Part shown: in pieces, positions 19,086 to 19,764 of the stretch | Position numbering within the stretch: the stretch's first letter is position 1 | Layout of the letters: every line of letters starts with the position of its first letter | Origin: CAYJPV01 sp964396055 | Lineage (GTDB): Bacteria; Acidobacteriota; Vicinamibacteria; Vicinamibacterales; JAKQTR01 | NCBI GenBank assembly: GCA_964396055.1 | Contig: CAYNDV010000083.1 | Span: forward strand, 1-19,764 | Direction: 5' to 3' | DNA length: 19,764 nucleotides | The notes under the pieces: generated by a model | The model's input: only the letters and a program-made list of their open reading frames with translations | Database searches by the model: none | What the model was told of the DNA's origin: nothing | Made by a program: the position numbers and the translations under genes

Positions 19086-19340
19086 TCAGTCGGGCCTCGC
19101 CGCGTCCAGGACACGGAGCAGGGACGTCGCCAGCCGCCGGACCGCATAGCCTTCGAAGTCGTCGACTGGGTCGATGTCCCTCTCGAAGACCTCGAGCACG
19201 CTGCGCAGGAAAACTCTCGCGGCCGCATCCGTCCGCTCTGGAGGAGTCTCTTCAAGCAGGAAGGCACACGTGACCAGGTGCTGCCACCGATCGGTGCGCT
19301 CGCGAGACGCCGGCCATGGGCGCTGGGCAGGCTGGGCCAT
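19086..19340 (-). CDS. Hypothetical 84-residue protein
   Basis: I do not recognise this protein. It is short, soluble-looking and mostly helical by composition, with one cysteine (in TDRWQHLVTCAFLLEE) and alternating charged residues (FLRSVLEVFERDIDPVDDFE). There is no signal peptide or membrane span. The ATG at 19338-19340 overlaps the stop of the upstream Rnk-type gene by one base (TGATG), which supports this start and suggests translational coupling. A longer same-frame reading to 19466 would lie inside that gene. It may accompany the regulator or be a small accessory protein; function is unknown. Confidence 0.6.
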   Translation of the reverse strand: MAQPAQRPWPASRERTDRWQHLVTCAFLLEETPPERTDAAARVFLRSVLEVFERDIDPVDDFEGYAVRRLATSLLRVLDAARPD

Positions 19341-19753
19341 CAGAGTTGGGCGTCGCCCGCGGCTTCGGGCTGGTACAGGATCTCGGAGAGATCGAAGGAC
19401 CGCACCCGCCCGTCGGGCAGGGGCCACTTGATCGTCTGCCCCACGGTGAGCCCGAGGAGCGCACAACCGACCGGGGCGAGCACGGACAGGCGGCCCGCCT
19501 CCGGGTCAGCGTTGGCCGGGTACACCAGCGTGACGGTGCGGGACTCCCCCATGTCGCGATCGATGTAGCGCACGCGCGAGTTCATCGTGACAACATTCGG
19601 GGGCATTTCGGACGGGGGCACGACCATCGCCCTGGCCAGTTCCTTGTCGAGCGTCTCGACGGCACACTGGTCCTCGTCGACGGAATGCTCCTCGAGCACT
19701 CTAAGCAGGCGCTCGAAGTCCGCGCGCGTAACGACGATGTCGGGGCGTTGCAT
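19340..19753 (-). CDS. rnk: Rnk-type nucleoside diphosphate kinase regulator (GreA/GreB-like C-terminal domain)
   Basis: A 137-residue protein matching Rnk in length and order. An N-terminal coiled-coil-like segment (ITRADFERLL-type, here VTRADFERLLRVLEEHSVDE) is followed by a GreA/GreB C-terminal-like domain: VVTMNSRVRYID, RTVTLVYPANADPEAGRLSV and LAPVGCALLGLTVGQTIKWP, ending in ILYQPEAAGD. Rnk binds RNA polymerase near the secondary channel like Gre factors but lacks the long cleavage finger. The ATG at 19751-19753 is preceded by GAGAGGT. It lies 11 nt from the window edge, so its promoter is outside. It is followed by the 84-residue gene with one-base overlap. Confidence 0.9.
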   Translation of the reverse strand: MQRPDIVVTRADFERLLRVLEEHSVDEDQCAVETLDKELARAMVVPPSEMPPNVVTMNSRVRYIDRDMGESRTVTLVYPANADPEAGRLSVLAPVGCALLGLTVGQTIKWPLPDGRVRSFDLSEILYQPEAAGDAQL

Positions 19754-19764
19754 GGCACCTCTCT

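Overview
The window is about 20 kb of GC-rich (roughly 65% by eye) bacterial chromosome dominated by anaerobic electron transport. The fused ActB, the complete ActABCDEF set and the style of the neighbouring genes suggest an Acidobacteriota bacterium (perhaps Vicinamibacteria). That is an inference from gene style, not from a marker gene.

Layout. Positions 1-1365 are a gene graveyard holding remnants of a carboxymuconolactone-decarboxylase-like gene, an alpha/beta hydrolase (frameshifted, both on -), and an ABC exporter permease plus ATPase (both on +, frameshifted or internally deleted). A narK-type nitrate/nitrite transporter follows on + (1535-2722). Convergent to it is a tightly packed eleven-gene run on the minus strand (17276 down to 2743): diheme cytochrome c, narG, narH, narJ, narI, then actA, actB, actC, actD, actE, actF. 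Most junctions are 4-nt or 1-nt start/stop overlaps, so this looks like one operon. Upstream lie a RIC/YtfE/ScdA-type di-iron protein (-) and a divergent hemerythrin-like protein (+). At the right edge are an 84-residue unknown protein and an Rnk-type regulator, both on -.

How it fits together. NarK would move nitrate in and nitrite out. NarGHI reduces nitrate with quinol electrons, with NarJ as its chaperone. Alternative complex III (ActABCDEF) oxidises quinol and reduces a cytochrome c. The diheme, membrane-anchored cytochrome c at the head of the operon resembles in arrangement the NarC of Thermus nar operons and could bridge the two complexes. The RIC and hemerythrin proteins fit repair of iron centres, or sensing and handling of NO/O2, during nitrate respiration.

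The most notable signals are (i) fusion of a complete nar operon and a complete ACIII operon into one apparent transcription unit with no terminal oxidase, and (ii) a near-identical 16-18 bp palindrome (TATGAY-N4-GTCATA) found in front of narK, in front of the nar-act operon, and between the divergent RIC/hemerythrin genes. This points to one Crp/Fnr-like regulon covering the locus. The regulator itself is not encoded in the window.
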